Of a stretch of 64,000 bases of DNA, positions 7,637 through 16,298 are shown piece after piece. The translations under genes and the position numbers were made by a program. The DNA comes from Actinocatenispora thailandica (GTDB lineage Bacteria > Actinomycetota > Actinomycetes > Mycobacteriales > Micromonosporaceae), in NCBI RefSeq assembly GCF_016865425.1, contig NZ_AP023355.1, positions 7,314,198 to 7,378,197 of the forward strand, in the 5' to 3' direction. The notes beneath the pieces are model-generated. The model did no database searches and was not told the origin of the DNA. It saw nothing but the letters and a program-made list of their open reading frames with translations. The number at the start of each line of letters is the position of its first letter. Within the stretch, counting starts at the first letter, position 1.

Positions 7637-7766
7637 CCGGTCAGCCTAGGCGGCAGCGCCGGCCCGGACAGTCAACGAAAGTGGTAGTCACCGATGGCCG
7701 TTGGCTGACCCGCCCGGCCCGAACGGCAGACGTCCCGGGACGGTGCGGGGCGACATCGTTGCCGGC

Positions 7767-8066
7767 ATGAACAAGACCCGACACCACCTCAGCATGCTGC
7801 TGGGGCTGAACCCAGCCGAGCGGCACCCCGCTACCACTACCCGAGCGCGTTTCACCGCCACGGCCGTTGCCGCCTTCGCCACCGCGGTACAGGTCATCGT
7901 CTGGTTGATGCTGGCCATCTTCGGGGCGCACCTGGACGGCCCGTGGTGGCTCTGGACACCGGCCAGCGCGGTGCTGATCGACGCCGGGTTGCTGCTGCTC
8001 GACCAGGTCCGACGGCACTGGTCGACCGCCGCCAACCGGACCGGGACCGTCCGGGGGTCGCTGTGA
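7767..8066 (+). CDS. Hypothetical protein with two membrane helices
   Basis: A 99-residue protein starting MNKTRHHLSMLLG (ATG 7767; an in-frame TTG lies upstream). Two hydrophobic helices are seen (ATAVAAFATAVQVIVWLMLAIF and LWTPASAVLIDAGLLLLDQV) with a short basic C-terminus. It resembles small 2TM actinobacterial proteins of unknown function. Its TGA overlaps the GTG start of the following gene (GTGA), so they form a coupled pair. It is divergent from the kinase operon across 130 bp and may be its target. Confidence 0.6.
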   Translation: MNKTRHHLSMLLGLNPAERHPATTTRARFTATAVAAFATAVQVIVWLMLAIFGAHLDGPWWLWTPASAVLIDAGLLLLDQVRRHWSTAANRTGTVRGSL

Positions 8067-8776
8067 CGACGCCATCGATCGCACCCGGCGCGTCCACCAC
8101 CCGTTCCGCGGCCACCGCGCCGGACCGGTCGTCCGCACGGCTCGCCGGGTGGGCCGGCGGTACGGTCGGTGTGCTGTCCGTGCTCCTGGTTGCCCTCTAC
8201 TTCGTCTACTCCGGCCCGCCACCGGCCTGGAACGTCCTGACGCGCAGCCTGCTGACGCTGGCCATCGTCGCCGTGCTGACCCTCTTCGGCGTCGCGCTGT
8301 CCCGGCTGCTGCCCGTCGACGACGGCGGCTGGCGCACCGTCGCCGGGCAGCTGTCGATCGTGTCGCTGCTGACCTACGGGGCGGTCATCCTGTTCGCGAC
8401 CTCGCTCGAAGCCGGTACCCCGCTCGCCTACCCGGGCAGGTCGCTGGACCCGACCACCGACGGTCCGCTGGCCGCCGCGATGGCACTGGCACACGGGCCG
8501 ATCGCGCACCTGTGGATCGCGATGTTCTTCCTCGGGTTCGTCCGCGCCGTGCGGCGATCGACCGGACCGCGCATCGTCCCCGGTTGGACCCTGGGCGGCA
8601 GCGTCGTCGTCGCGGCGATCAACCTGCTCGCCGTGCCGTCGCTCTACTTCGGCATGAACGCCGCCGACTTCTACGCCGTCAACGGCTGGGGCGCGGACGC
8701 TCTGGTCGGCCTGGTCACCTTGATGTGGGTGGGCTGCATCGGGCTCGGCATCCACCGCGCCCGCACGAAGCGCTGA
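8063..8776 (+). CDS. Hypothetical multi-pass membrane protein
   Basis: A 237-residue protein starting at GTG 8063, overlapping the previous stop. After a short polar N-terminus it has about six hydrophobic helices: VGVLSVLLVALYFVYSG, LTLAIVAVLTLFGVALSRLL, LSIVSLLTYGAVILFATSL, GPIAHLWIAMFFLGFV, GGSVVVAAINLLAVPSLYFG and ADALVGLVTLMWVGCIGLGI. No catalytic motif is recognised. Proteins of this general type sit beside two-component systems in related genomes, but that parallel is loose. The longer frame starting at 7943 is rejected because it would run through the upstream gene. Confidence 0.65.
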   Translation: MTTPSIAPGASTTRSAATAPDRSSARLAGWAGGTVGVLSVLLVALYFVYSGPPPAWNVLTRSLLTLAIVAVLTLFGVALSRLLPVDDGGWRTVAGQLSIVSLLTYGAVILFATSLEAGTPLAYPGRSLDPTTDGPLAAAMALAHGPIAHLWIAMFFLGFVRAVRRSTGPRIVPGWTLGGSVVVAAINLLAVPSLYFGMNAADFYAVNGWGADALVGLVTLMWVGCIGLGIHRARTKR

Positions 8777-8859
8777 CCCGATCGGCGAAGCCGGCCGGCC
8801 CCGGCCGGCACGCCCGCCCCGGCCCGGCTGGCCGGGCCCGCCCCGGCTGGCCGGCCCGC

Positions 8860-8919
8860 CCTGGCCCGCCCCGCCCTGGCCCGCCCCGCCCTGGCCCGCC
8901 CCGACCCGGCCCGCCCCGG
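8860..8919. repeat. 15-bp GC-rich tandem repeat between convergent genes
   Basis: Four successive 15-bp units starting from CCTGGCCCGCCCCGC, the last two slightly diverged, lie between the convergent membrane-protein and MFS genes. The flanking 8777-8941 is also extremely GC-rich and contains no gene. It may act as a transcription barrier. Confidence 0.7.
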
Positions 8920-8941
8920 CCCGAACCGCGCCGCCCGCCGG

Positions 8942-10552
8942 TCAGGGCTCCGTGCCCGGCTGGCGGCGCGGGATGCCGCGGGTGACGAACAGCGCGACGA
9001 GGGCGCCGACGGCCAGTACGGCGAGGGCGGAGCGCAGCCCGGCCAACCGGGCGGCCTCGTTCTCCTGGACCACCGCGGACTTCGTCGGCTCGGTCACGCC
9101 CGCCTCGTCCAGCGCGGCGGACAGGTCGCGGTCGGACAGGAACGGCACCCCGCCGGCGAGCTCGACCTGCGCCCGCGACGACAGGTTCGCCGGTACGGCG
9201 GGATTGGCCTCGATACCGGCGAAGAACGACGAGCTGAGTGCAGAGATCAGTACCGCGCCGGCGAGCGCGGTGCCGATCGACGCGCCGAGGTTCGTCATGG
9301 TGTTCTGCAGGCCACCCACCTCGGTGCTCTTCTCGTCGCCGACCGCCGACACGGTGACGCTGCCGAGCTGGGAGGCCAGCGCGCCGACGCCGATCCCGGC
9401 CAGTACCAGCGGCCAGGTGACCACCTCGGGGCCGACACCGGCGTCCAGCGCCGCGGCCAGCGCCACGATCCCCGCGAACAGTGCGAGGAACCCGAGCCGG
9501 ACGACGCGGCGCGGTGACGCCTTCGGGAACAGCTTCGGTACGCCGATCGCGGTGGCCAGCAACGCCACCGACAGCGGGAGGATCCGCAGCCCGGTCTCGA
9601 TCGCCGACAGGCCGAGCGCGACGGACAGGAACAGCGGGATGGCGAAGAACAGACCCGCCTGCAGCAGGTACTGGAAGAAGAACGACAGCAGGCCACCGCG
9701 CAGGTTCCGGATGCGCAGCAGCGCCGGATCGACGAGCGCGTCGGCCTGTCGCCGCCGGCGGTGGCGTTCCCACCCGAGGAAGACGAGCAGCACGCAACCG
9801 CCGGCGAGGGTCAGCCAGAGGACCGGAGACAGGCCGAGCCAGGACGGCCCGCCGGGCTTCGGGTTCACGAAGCCCCAGGCGCCGGCGCGCAGGATCCCGA
9901 ACACGACCAGGGCCAGGCCGAGCGTGGACAGGCCGGTACCGACCAGGTCCAGGTGACCGGCGCGCTCCGGCCGGGTGTCCCGGACGCGCCGGGCGAGCAG
10001 CAGGATGGCGACCACGATGACGACCTCGCCGGCGAACACCCACCGCCAGGACGCGTACGTGGTGAGCAGCCCGCCGATCAGCGGGCCGGCGGCGACCGCG
10101 ATGGCGCCGGCGGCGGCGACCAGCCCGTAGGCGCGCGGCCGTTGCGAGCGGTCGAAGTTCGACGCGACCAGCGCGACGATCGCCGGCATGATCAGTGCGG
10201 CGCCGATGCCCTCCAGAAACGACCAGCCGAGCAGCAGGACGGGCAGGTTCGGTGCGATGGCGGTGGTGAACGAGCCCAGCGCGTACACCACGCACCCGGC
10301 GGCGAACGCGCGCTGCCGGCCGAGGATCTCGCCGGCCTTCGCCCCGGTGATCATCAACGACGCCATCACCAGCGTGTACAGGGTGATCGCGGTCTGGATG
10401 CCGGTCACCGTCGTGTTCAGGTCGGTGGCGACGGTCGCGATCGACACGTTCATCACCGAACTGTCGAGCGTCATCAGGAACTGCGCCGAGGCCAGCGTGA
10501 ACAGGATCAACCCGGACGCCGTTCCGGCCCTGGCACGTGCCGTCGCTGTCAT
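8942..10552 (-). CDS. MFS drug exporter, DHA2 (14-TM) family
   Basis: A 536-residue proton-coupled exporter of the EmrB/QacA type. It has 14 hydrophobic segments from residue about 13 to 525. The family signature after TM1 is present (ASAQFLMTLDSSVMNVSIATV), as is the loop GAKAGEILGRQRAF and motif C-like GAIAVAAGPLIGGLL. A large extracytoplasmic loop rich in charged residues (about 455-505: NPAVPANLSSRAQVELAGGV) precedes the last helix, as in many actinobacterial DHA2 members. ATG 10552 has GAGGAGG upstream. The RDD-protein gene lies 30 bp upstream on the same strand. The substrate is probably a lipophilic drug or metabolite but is not deducible. Confidence 0.92.
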   Translation of the reverse strand: MTATARARAGTASGLILFTLASAQFLMTLDSSVMNVSIATVATDLNTTVTGIQTAITLYTLVMASLMITGAKAGEILGRQRAFAAGCVVYALGSFTTAIAPNLPVLLLGWSFLEGIGAALIMPAIVALVASNFDRSQRPRAYGLVAAAGAIAVAAGPLIGGLLTTYASWRWVFAGEVVIVVAILLLARRVRDTRPERAGHLDLVGTGLSTLGLALVVFGILRAGAWGFVNPKPGGPSWLGLSPVLWLTLAGGCVLLVFLGWERHRRRRQADALVDPALLRIRNLRGGLLSFFFQYLLQAGLFFAIPLFLSVALGLSAIETGLRILPLSVALLATAIGVPKLFPKASPRRVVRLGFLALFAGIVALAAALDAGVGPEVVTWPLVLAGIGVGALASQLGSVTVSAVGDEKSTEVGGLQNTMTNLGASIGTALAGAVLISALSSSFFAGIEANPAVPANLSSRAQVELAGGVPFLSDRDLSAALDEAGVTEPTKSAVVQENEAARLAGLRSALAVLAVGALVALFVTRGIPRRQPGTEP

Positions 10553-10582
10553 CCTCGCCGCCTCCTCGGCCGGTACCGGCGA

Positions 10583-11098
10583 TCACCGCGCCAGGCGGCC
10601 CGCCGGCCCCGCCCGGCGCCGTGCCGGCCGGGTACGCCCGGCGTCGAACGGCGACAGCCCGGCGCCGGTGCGGCGCACGACGGTGCCGAACAGCCGGTCG
10701 TGCCAGGCCCGCCGGTGCCCGTCGGTGAGGACGCCGAGCAGGCCGACGAGCCAGACCGGCGCCGCGGCGAGGCCGACGAACGCGCGTGCCGCGGCGCGGC
10801 CGGGCCCGAGCGGCGCGCCGTCCGCCCGGCAGGTACGGGTACCGACGAGCAGCCCGCCGATCGTGGCGCCGGCCATGGCCCAGCACGCCGTGAAGTACGC
10901 CCACGGGAGCAGCGCGGCGAGCACGCCGCAGAGCACGTCGAGCCAGCGCGGTTCGTCCCCGATCAGCTGCCGCCAGGCGGCCGGCGGGAGGCTGCTGAGG
11001 GCGAGGCTGGCGATGGTCAGCAGGCCGACGTCGGTGACCAGGCCGGTGAGCCGGGTGACCAGGCCGGCGAAGCCGTGCCGATCGGCGGGCGCGGTCAC
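10583..11098 (-). CDS. RDD family membrane protein
   Basis: A 171-residue protein starting at GTG 11098. The RDD domain covers most of it. The first helix (ADRHGFAGLVTRLTGLVTDVGLL) carries an Asp in place of the typical RxxD, and further helices follow (VLCGVLAALLPWAYFTACWAM, AAARAFVGLAAAPVWLVGLLGVL). The C-terminal motif GHRRAWHDRLFGTVV matches the conserved end of RDD domains. GTGA overlap with the upstream 288-residue gene shows coupling. RDD proteins are often linked to transporters; here the MFS exporter follows. Its molecular role is not established. Confidence 0.82.
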   Translation of the reverse strand: MTAPADRHGFAGLVTRLTGLVTDVGLLTIASLALSSLPPAAWRQLIGDEPRWLDVLCGVLAALLPWAYFTACWAMAGATIGGLLVGTRTCRADGAPLGPGRAAARAFVGLAAAPVWLVGLLGVLTDGHRRAWHDRLFGTVVRRTGAGLSPFDAGRTRPARRRAGPAGRLAR

Positions 11099-11961
11099 CG
11101 GTGCCCGCCGAACAGTCGCCGCAGGCCCGTCTCGATGCGGTCGTCTGCGCTGCCCGTCGCGTTCTGCACCTGTTCGGCCGCGGCGGCGACCAGGCCCCGG
11201 CTCTGCTCCCGGACGAGGTCGCGAACCGCCGGGTCGTCGGCGAGATCGTCGATGATGGTCGGTACCAGCCGGTCCCGGATCAGCGGCAGCACGCCGTCGA
11301 GGATGCGCGGCACGATGTCGCCGACCAGTTGCGGCACCGCCATGTCCAGCAGCGGTGGCAGGGCGCGCTGCCCGGCCCAGGCGAGCGTGTCCTCGACCCG
11401 GCCCGCCACGTACCGTTCGGCGTCGGCGCGGCCGGCGCTCGCGGCGGCGTCCCCGGCACGCCGTGCCCGGTCGAGCCGGTGCCGGACCGCGGTGGCGCCG
11501 CGCCGGGCCGGTGCGGTCAGCCGCTGGTGATCGTCGGCGAAGCGGTTCGCCATCCGGTCGACGGTGCCGGCCACCGACCGTACCGTCCGCATCGCCTCCC
11601 GGCGTCCGCGTCGTACCGTGCCGGCGGCCTCGTCCGCCAGGCCGAGGGTCGCGGTCAGCGCGGTCCGTGCCGGTGCCGGTACCGCGTCGGTGATCTTGAG
11701 CCGGTCCGCGGCCAGCAGGACGAGCCCCACCGCGAGCCGGGCGGCCGGTGGCGCCGCGGGCGGCGTACCGGCGGTCGCCCGGCCTTCCGGCTGCTGCGCG
11801 GTCGGCGGCGAGGTGGCTGCCGGGCCTTCCGGCTGCCGCGCGGTCGGCGGCGAGGTGGCTGCCGGGCCTTCCGGCTGCCGCGCGGTCGGCGGCGAGGTGG
11901 CCGCCGCGGCCGGCGGTGCTCCGGCCGGTGCGGCGGTGCGTGTGTCGGTGATCGAGTCCAT
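11095..11961 (-). CDS. Hypothetical protein with N-terminal 14-residue repeats
   Basis: A 288-residue protein of unknown family. Residues about 20-62 consist of three tandem 14-residue repeats (ATSPPTARQPEGPA type), Pro/Ala-rich and probably disordered. A short hydrophobic stretch (ARLAVGLVLLAADRL) is followed by a long Arg/Ala-rich helical region and a segment PLLDMAVPQLVGDIVPRILDGVLPLIRDRLVPTIIDDLADDP, which looks amphipathic and may associate with membranes. ATG 11961 has GGGGGGAG upstream. It overlaps the RDD gene by 4 nt, and together with the MFS exporter forms a three-gene transcription unit. Confidence 0.7.
   Translation of the reverse strand: MDSITDTRTAAPAGAPPAAAATSPPTARQPEGPAATSPPTARQPEGPAATSPPTAQQPEGRATAGTPPAAPPAARLAVGLVLLAADRLKITDAVPAPARTALTATLGLADEAAGTVRRGRREAMRTVRSVAGTVDRMANRFADDHQRLTAPARRGATAVRHRLDRARRAGDAAASAGRADAERYVAGRVEDTLAWAGQRALPPLLDMAVPQLVGDIVPRILDGVLPLIRDRLVPTIIDDLADDPAVRDLVREQSRGLVAAAAEQVQNATGSADDRIETGLRRLFGGHR
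11781..11906. repeat. Three 42-bp tandem repeats inside a gene
   Basis: Three near-perfect 42-bp units begin at 11781, 11823 and 11865 (each starts GGCCTTCCGG). They keep the reading frame and encode the 14-residue repeats of the 288-residue protein. Copy number is likely to vary between strains. Confidence 0.85.
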
Positions 11962-12343
11962 CGTCCGGCTCCCCCCACGGAGGTGCCGCCCGCCGCGCCC
12001 GGACCCCCGTCCCCGCTCGGCGGCCCCCGTCGGCCCAGGTGGCGATGTGGTGCGGCCCTCCTGCCGAGGGTATGCGGCGTGCCGTGCCGCCAGCAGGTCC
12101 GAACGGGGGGTCCCACCGGGGCCGCTCGGTGCACCCGGTCGGCCGTACGGCGCGTGCGGCCGACCCGGGGGTGGCCGGGGGGCGGATCCGCCGGCACGTC
12201 ACGCGGCGGCTCGTCCTGCCGACCCGGGCGTCCACGCTTGCCGGGAACGATGCGGATCGTCGCCACAAGGCCGGCAAGTCCGATGCGGGCCCCGCACCGC
12301 GACGAACGACGCGTGCCGCTCCTCGCGGTGGGGTCGCCGCCGT
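11962..12343. other. Intergenic stretch without a supported gene
   Basis: This 382-bp GC-rich stretch lies upstream of the repeat-protein gene and downstream of the ABM-domain gene, both on the minus strand. Only the ribosome site of the former (GGGGGGAG just before its ATG) is recognisable. Open frames on both strands are Arg/Pro-rich shadows. Confidence 0.6.
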
Positions 12344-12679
12344 TCACCGTTGCGGGGCGGTATCCCCGCCATCATCGTCCACATTGGACACGACGCTGTC
12401 GCAGAACGGCACGATCATCGTCCAGCCCTCCACCAGCTCGTCCAGCACCGCGCCGAACCGCTGCACCGCCGGGTTGGTGATGTGCGCCTGGAAGGCGTCC
12501 TGGTCGACGTACGCCTCGTAGCCGTAGACGACGTCGGGTTCGCCGTCCACGACGTAGGCGTCGAGGCGCAGGGTGCCGGGCTCGCCGTCCCGGGCCAACC
12601 GGGCGGACCAGCGCACGATGTCCAGGAACGCGGACCGCTTGCCGGGCTTGCAGGTGAACCGGATCAGACCCCCGTACAC
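12344..12679 (-). CDS. Antibiotic biosynthesis monooxygenase (ABM) domain protein
   Basis: A 111-residue dimeric alpha-beta barrel (ferredoxin-like fold) protein. It begins MYGGLIRFTCKPGKR and continues with the typical ABM pattern: helix FLDIVRWSARLA, strand GTLRLDAYVVDGEPDVVYGYEAYVDQDAF, and AHITNPAVQRFGAVLDELVEG. ABM proteins oxidise quinols or polyketides without cofactor, or detoxify quinones. It is the last gene of the four-gene operon whose first gene is the FAD oxidase at 14003-15313; the gap to the preceding gene is 3 nt. Substrate unknown. Confidence 0.85.
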   Translation of the reverse strand: MYGGLIRFTCKPGKRSAFLDIVRWSARLARDGEPGTLRLDAYVVDGEPDVVYGYEAYVDQDAFQAHITNPAVQRFGAVLDELVEGWTMIVPFCDSVVSNVDDDGGDTAPQR

Positions 12680-12682
12680 GGC

Positions 12683-13066
12683 TCAGCCCATCCCGAACGA
12701 CTGCCGGTCCGGCTCGATCACGGCCACCACCCGCGGCTGGTCCCGCGGGTAGGTGAGGTCGACGTACTTGGCGACCAGCCGGTCGATGATCCGCCACGCC
12801 TCGTCGCCGTCGATCCAGTCGACCACCCGGCCGCGCACGAGCACCGGCTGGAACGGGTCGTCGGCGGGCGCGACGGACAGCGCCAGCCGCGGGTCGCGGC
12901 GCAGGTTGCGCGCCTTGCGCGAGTCCGGACCGGTGAGGAACACGATCCGGTCGTCGTGCGTACCGATGTAGACGGGTACCGAATGGGGCGCACCGTCCGG
13001 CAGCACGGTGGCCAGGTGGGCGATGGAGGCGCCGTCGAGGACGCGGCGCACGTCGGGATCGAGCAT
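12683..13066 (-). CDS. PPOX-class F420-dependent oxidoreductase
   Basis: A 127-residue split-barrel flavin/deazaflavin protein. Family hallmarks are IAHLATVLPDGAPHSVPVYIGTHDD, RKARNLRRDPRLALSV (cofactor phosphate-binding basic segment) and VLVRGRVVDW followed by a C-terminal helix. The RxARNLRRDP pattern fits the F420-binding group found in actinobacteria. It is 13 nt downstream of the epimerase gene and 3 nt upstream of the ABM gene, inside one operon. It probably reduces or oxidises a small molecule in the same pathway. F420 versus FMN preference is inferred only from family. Confidence 0.85.
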   Translation of the reverse strand: MLDPDVRRVLDGASIAHLATVLPDGAPHSVPVYIGTHDDRIVFLTGPDSRKARNLRRDPRLALSVAPADDPFQPVLVRGRVVDWIDGDEAWRIIDRLVAKYVDLTYPRDQPRVVAVIEPDRQSFGMG

Positions 13067-13079
13067 GCTGGTCTTCCTT

Positions 13080-13973
13080 TCAGCGTGGGTTGTCGGCGCG
13101 CCAGGCGCGGTAGTGGGCGACGGCCCGGGGCAGGTCGAACTCCGGTTCGAAGCCGGTCTCGGCGGTCAACCGGCCGATGTCCTGGTAGGGCGCGGGCTGC
13201 GGGTCGGGGCCCGGATCCGCGGCGCCCAGCGCGATCGCGAGCTCCTGGCGGGTGTACGGGCGGCCACCGGAGACGTTGTACGTGTCGTACCGCAGGTGCT
13301 CCGCCGTCGTCAGCAGCGCGATGGCGCGGCCGGCGTCGGGCGCGTAGCACCAGTCGCCGCCGAGCTGCGCCGGCAGCGGTGCCGGCCGGTCCCCGCGCAG
13401 CTGCGCGCTGACGTAGGACGGGATCGGGTTGAACGGCGACTCCGGGTCCATCAGCGGCCCCCAGATGCTGCCGATGCGCAGCACCACCGGCTGCACCCCG
13501 CTGCCCCGCAGCGCGTGCGTGGTGATCGGCTCGACGGCCTTCTTGAACGCGACGATCAGGTGCGGCAGCTCCGCGGTGGGCAGCGCCAGCTCCTCGTGCC
13601 ACGGCACCTCGTCGCGTCCGAGGTAGACGCCGAGGCTGCTGGCCACGGCGAACCGCCGCACTCCCCAGGCGCGCGCGGCGTCCAGCGCGTTCAGCAGCCC
13701 GGCGGTGTCGGTACGGAAGAACCCGACCGGGTCGTCGCCGGGAACGCTGCCGGCCAGGTGCACGATCTCGGTGACGTCGTACCGGTCCCCGAGCGCGCGG
13801 AACGCGTCGGGGTCGGTGACGTCCAACTGCTCCACCGCGACCCGGCCGGCCAGGAACGCCGGCACGTCGGACCGGCGGTGCGCGGTGACCACCACGTCGC
13901 GGCCGAGGTCGAGCAGGGCGCGGGCGGTGTGCCCGCCGATCATGCCCAACCCTCCGGTGACCAGGATGCTCAT
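13080..13973 (-). CDS. NAD-dependent epimerase/dehydratase family protein (extended SDR)
   Basis: A 297-residue Rossmann-fold enzyme. The dinucleotide site reads [21 protein letters not shown] (GxxGxxG). The Asp for the adenine (EQLDVTD), [11 protein letters not shown], and an ASSLGVYLG serine are visible. The catalytic Tyr-Lys position appears as [11 protein letters not shown], where the expected YxxxK Tyr is replaced by Ile or Val, so catalysis by the classical mechanism is doubtful. ATG 13973 follows GAGGGGAA. The gene is second in the redox operon, 29 nt after the FAD oxidase. The substrate may be a sugar or a polyketide-like ketone. Confidence 0.83.
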   Translation of the reverse strand: MSILVTGGLGMIGGHTARALLDLGRDVVVTAHRRSDVPAFLAGRVAVEQLDVTDPDAFRALGDRYDVTEIVHLAGSVPGDDPVGFFRTDTAGLLNALDAARAWGVRRFAVASSLGVYLGRDEVPWHEELALPTAELPHLIVAFKKAVEPITTHALRGSGVQPVVLRIGSIWGPLMDPESPFNPIPSYVSAQLRGDRPAPLPAQLGGDWCYAPDAGRAIALLTTAEHLRYDTYNVSGGRPYTRQELAIALGAADPGPDPQPAPYQDIGRLTAETGFEPEFDLPRAVAHYRAWRADNPR

Positions 13974-14002
13974 GTCGTTCCCCTCGCTGGTGTGGGCCGC
14001 AG

Positions 14003-15313
14003 TCAGACGGACTGCGGGAAGTCGAAGAACCGGCCCGGGTCGTAGCTGTTCTTGACCGCGGCCAGCCGGGCGAGGTTGCCCGCGTGGTAGGCCACGGCCC
14101 AGTCGTGCAGCGCCGGGTCGGGGAAGTTGGGGTACACCCGCCCCGAACCGTCCCGGTGCGCGGTCGTCCACGAGTCGTCGACCCAGGGATCGTCCGGTTC
14201 GCCGACGTGTTCGAGCAGGAACCGTTGGCCGCGGTGGGCGAACGCGGTGGCGTCCCCGGCGACCCGGTCGTAGGCGCCGCCCATCGCGGTGAGCGCGAGC
14301 CGCCGGTCCGTGCCACCCGGTACGCCGAGCCGGCCGAGCAGCGCGGCGACGGTGCCCCCGGTCATCGGGCGGGCGAAGAACTCCGACCGGATCCGCACCG
14401 CCCGTCCGGGTGCCTCCCGCGGGTCGGCCAGGGTGCCCTTGACCCGGTGGTACGGCAGGCCGGCGCGCAGCGCGAACCCGGCCGCCGCGCCGGCGCGGCC
14501 GGTGAACTCCCGCAGCAGCCCGCGGGTGGTACCCGCGTCGAGGGTGGCGGCGCCGAACAGCACCGCCCGCGCCGGCGTGCCGGGTTCGGCGACCACGGTG
14601 AGGTTCAGGGTGAGCTGCTCCGGCGCGTCCGGCGCCCACTCCTGCCACGCCGCGACGGTGTCCCCGAGCGGCCAGTGCGCCTCGATGCGCGTGGTGACCG
14701 GCTCGGCGATGGTGTCGAACCGCAGCGAGGTCAGCACGCCGAACTGGCCGCCGCCGGCGCCCCGCAGCGCCCAGAACAGCTCCGGCTCGCGGTCCGCGTC
14801 GCAGTCGACCACGCTGCCGTCGGCCAGCACGACGCGGGCGCCGACCAGCCGGTCGCAGGTCAGCCCGTACTCGCGGCCGAGCAGGCCGATCCCGCCGCCG
14901 AGGGTGAGGCCGGCGATGCCGACCGTGGCACCGCACCCGGCCGGCAGGGTGCGGCCGGCGGCGTGCAGCTCCGCGTACACCTGTCCCAGCCGGGCTCCGG
15001 CACCGATCGTGGCGAGCCCGTCGGGGGCCACCGCGATGCCGGCGAGGCCGGACAGGTCCAGCACCATCCCGTCGGTCGACGACCGTCCGGCGAAGCAGTG
15101 CCCGCCGCCGCGCGGTACGAGGTGGTGACCGTGGGCCTTCGCGTACCGCACGGCGCGCACCACGTCCCGCTCCGAACGGCACCGCACCACCAGCCGCGGC
15201 CGTACGCGCCGGTACGCGGGGTTGGCCGGGCGGCGGATCGCCTCGTACCCGGGGTCTCCCGGGACGAGCGCCGCGCCGTCGAGCGCGGCACGCAGCGAGG
15301 TCAGGTCGGACAC
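14003..15313 (-). CDS. FAD-dependent oxidase, berberine-bridge-enzyme type
   Basis: A 436-residue flavoprotein of the PCMH/BBE family. The FAD-binding part includes [29 protein letters not shown] (the His is the normal 8-alpha covalent FAD anchor) and [20 protein letters not shown], where the Cys matches the second (6-S-cysteinyl) anchor of bicovalent members. The C-terminal BBE domain ends [12 protein letters not shown] and [16 protein letters not shown] place the start at GTG 15313, 6 nt after TACGTT (leaderless); the longer frame adds 25 residues that do not belong. It heads the operon with the epimerase, PPOX and ABM genes, suggesting stepwise oxidation of one metabolite. Confidence 0.9.
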   Translation of the reverse strand: MSDLTSLRAALDGAALVPGDPGYEAIRRPANPAYRRVRPRLVVRCRSERDVVRAVRYAKAHGHHLVPRGGGHCFAGRSSTDGMVLDLSGLAGIAVAPDGLATIGAGARLGQVYAELHAAGRTLPAGCGATVGIAGLTLGGGIGLLGREYGLTCDRLVGARVVLADGSVVDCDADREPELFWALRGAGGGQFGVLTSLRFDTIAEPVTTRIEAHWPLGDTVAAWQEWAPDAPEQLTLNLTVVAEPGTPARAVLFGAATLDAGTTRGLLREFTGRAGAAAGFALRAGLPYHRVKGTLADPREAPGRAVRIRSEFFARPMTGGTVAALLGRLGVPGGTDRRLALTAMGGAYDRVAGDATAFAHRGQRFLLEHVGEPDDPWVDDSWTTAHRDGSGRVYPNFPDPALHDWAVAYHAGNLARLAAVKNSYDPGRFFDFPQSV

Positions 15314-15325
15314 CGGCCCAACGTA
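15314..15325 (-). promoter_or_regulatory. Leaderless promoter -10 of the FAD-oxidase operon
   Basis: On the minus strand TACGTT (15325-15320) precedes GTG 15313 by 6 nt, matching the TANNNT plus 6-nt geometry seen at several other starts in this window. No ribosome site is present. Confidence 0.45.
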
Positions 15326-15413
15326 GGGGCGGTGCCACTGCCGGGTCTTGAAGAAAACGCGCGCGTCGCTGCGGCTGTGCCGGAGCACCCGGCGCGTGCC
15401 GCGGCGCGACGGG

Positions 15414-16256
15414 TCACCGCGGCGGCGGGTGGCGGCGGGTGGCCAGGAACGGCCGGTACGAGGCGGAGTGGTCGTGTCCGCACCGGCACCGGTCGATGTC
15501 GCCGCCGAGCAGCTGGCGCGGGGTCAGCCCGGTCAGCCGGACGCACTCCCGGCTCAGGTGTGCCTGGTCGGCGTAGCCCAGGTCGACGGCCAGCCCGGCG
15601 ATGCCGTCCGCACCGCGCCGGCCGCTCGCCGCGGCCCCGGCCTGGGCGAGCGCGAGGAACCCCTGGAACCGCAGGGTCCGTTGCAGCACCTTCGGGCTCA
15701 ACCCCACCGTACGCAGGCAGCGCCGGCGCAGCTGGCTCGCGGACAGCGCCAGGTGGTCGGCGAGCCCGTCGATGTGCACCGGCCGCCACGGCATCAGCGT
15801 CCGCACCGCCGCCCCGATCAGCGGGTCGGCCGGGTGCGTGCTGCGACGCTCGCGGAGCAGGTGTTTCTCCAGGTGGCGGAGCGCCGCCTCGGCCGTTCCG
15901 GCCCCGGCCAGCTCCGCCACCAGCCGGTCCGCGACGCTGCCCCACAGCTCCGCCAGCAGCGGTCGCTGGTCGACCAGCTCGTCCAGCCCGGCCGGCAGCG
16001 CCGGTGCGGCCCCGGGGAGGAACCGCACCCCGACGACCGTGGTGTGCGGTGGGATCACCTCCACGACCGGACCGGTCAACGGCCCGATCAGGGCGGGGTC
16101 CCCACCGATCGGGAAGTGGATCTCGACCCCGCCCGTCGGCAGGTGCCGCTGCACGTACGCGGCCGGGCCGGTGCGGTGGATCCACACCGCCCGCACCACC
16201 GCGGCCAGCTCCGGCATCGGCGGCCGCTCCACGTACGAGTCCATCGGGACCATCAT
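15414..16256 (-). CDS. AraC family transcriptional regulator
   Basis: A 280-residue regulator. The N-terminal half is a DUF6597-like sensor (AVWIHRTGPAAYVQRHLPTGGVEIHFPIGG) of the type found before actinobacterial AraC domains. Residues about 160-255 form the AraC double helix-turn-helix: HIDGLADHLALSASQLRRRCLRTVGLSPK and GIAGLAVDLGYADQAHLSRE followed by LTPRQLL. The tail contains a CRCGHDHS cluster that could bind metal. It lies 100 bp upstream of the redox operon in the same direction and may regulate it. The true start could be ATG 16256 or the ATG before DSYVERPP. Confidence 0.87.
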   Translation of the reverse strand: MMVPMDSYVERPPMPELAAVVRAVWIHRTGPAAYVQRHLPTGGVEIHFPIGGDPALIGPLTGPVVEVIPPHTTVVGVRFLPGAAPALPAGLDELVDQRPLLAELWGSVADRLVAELAGAGTAEAALRHLEKHLLRERRSTHPADPLIGAAVRTLMPWRPVHIDGLADHLALSASQLRRRCLRTVGLSPKVLQRTLRFQGFLALAQAGAAASGRRGADGIAGLAVDLGYADQAHLSRECVRLTGLTPRQLLGGDIDRCRCGHDHSASYRPFLATRRHPPPR

Positions 16257-16298
16257 CGCAGCGCGGCGGCGATCGGCGCGGTACCCACCGGGTCCGGG

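Noticed and set aside
12039-12521. Plus-strand open frame across the 11962-12343 gap and the ABM gene
   Set aside because: Arg/Pro-rich composition and antisense to a clear ABM-domain gene; typical high-GC shadow frame.
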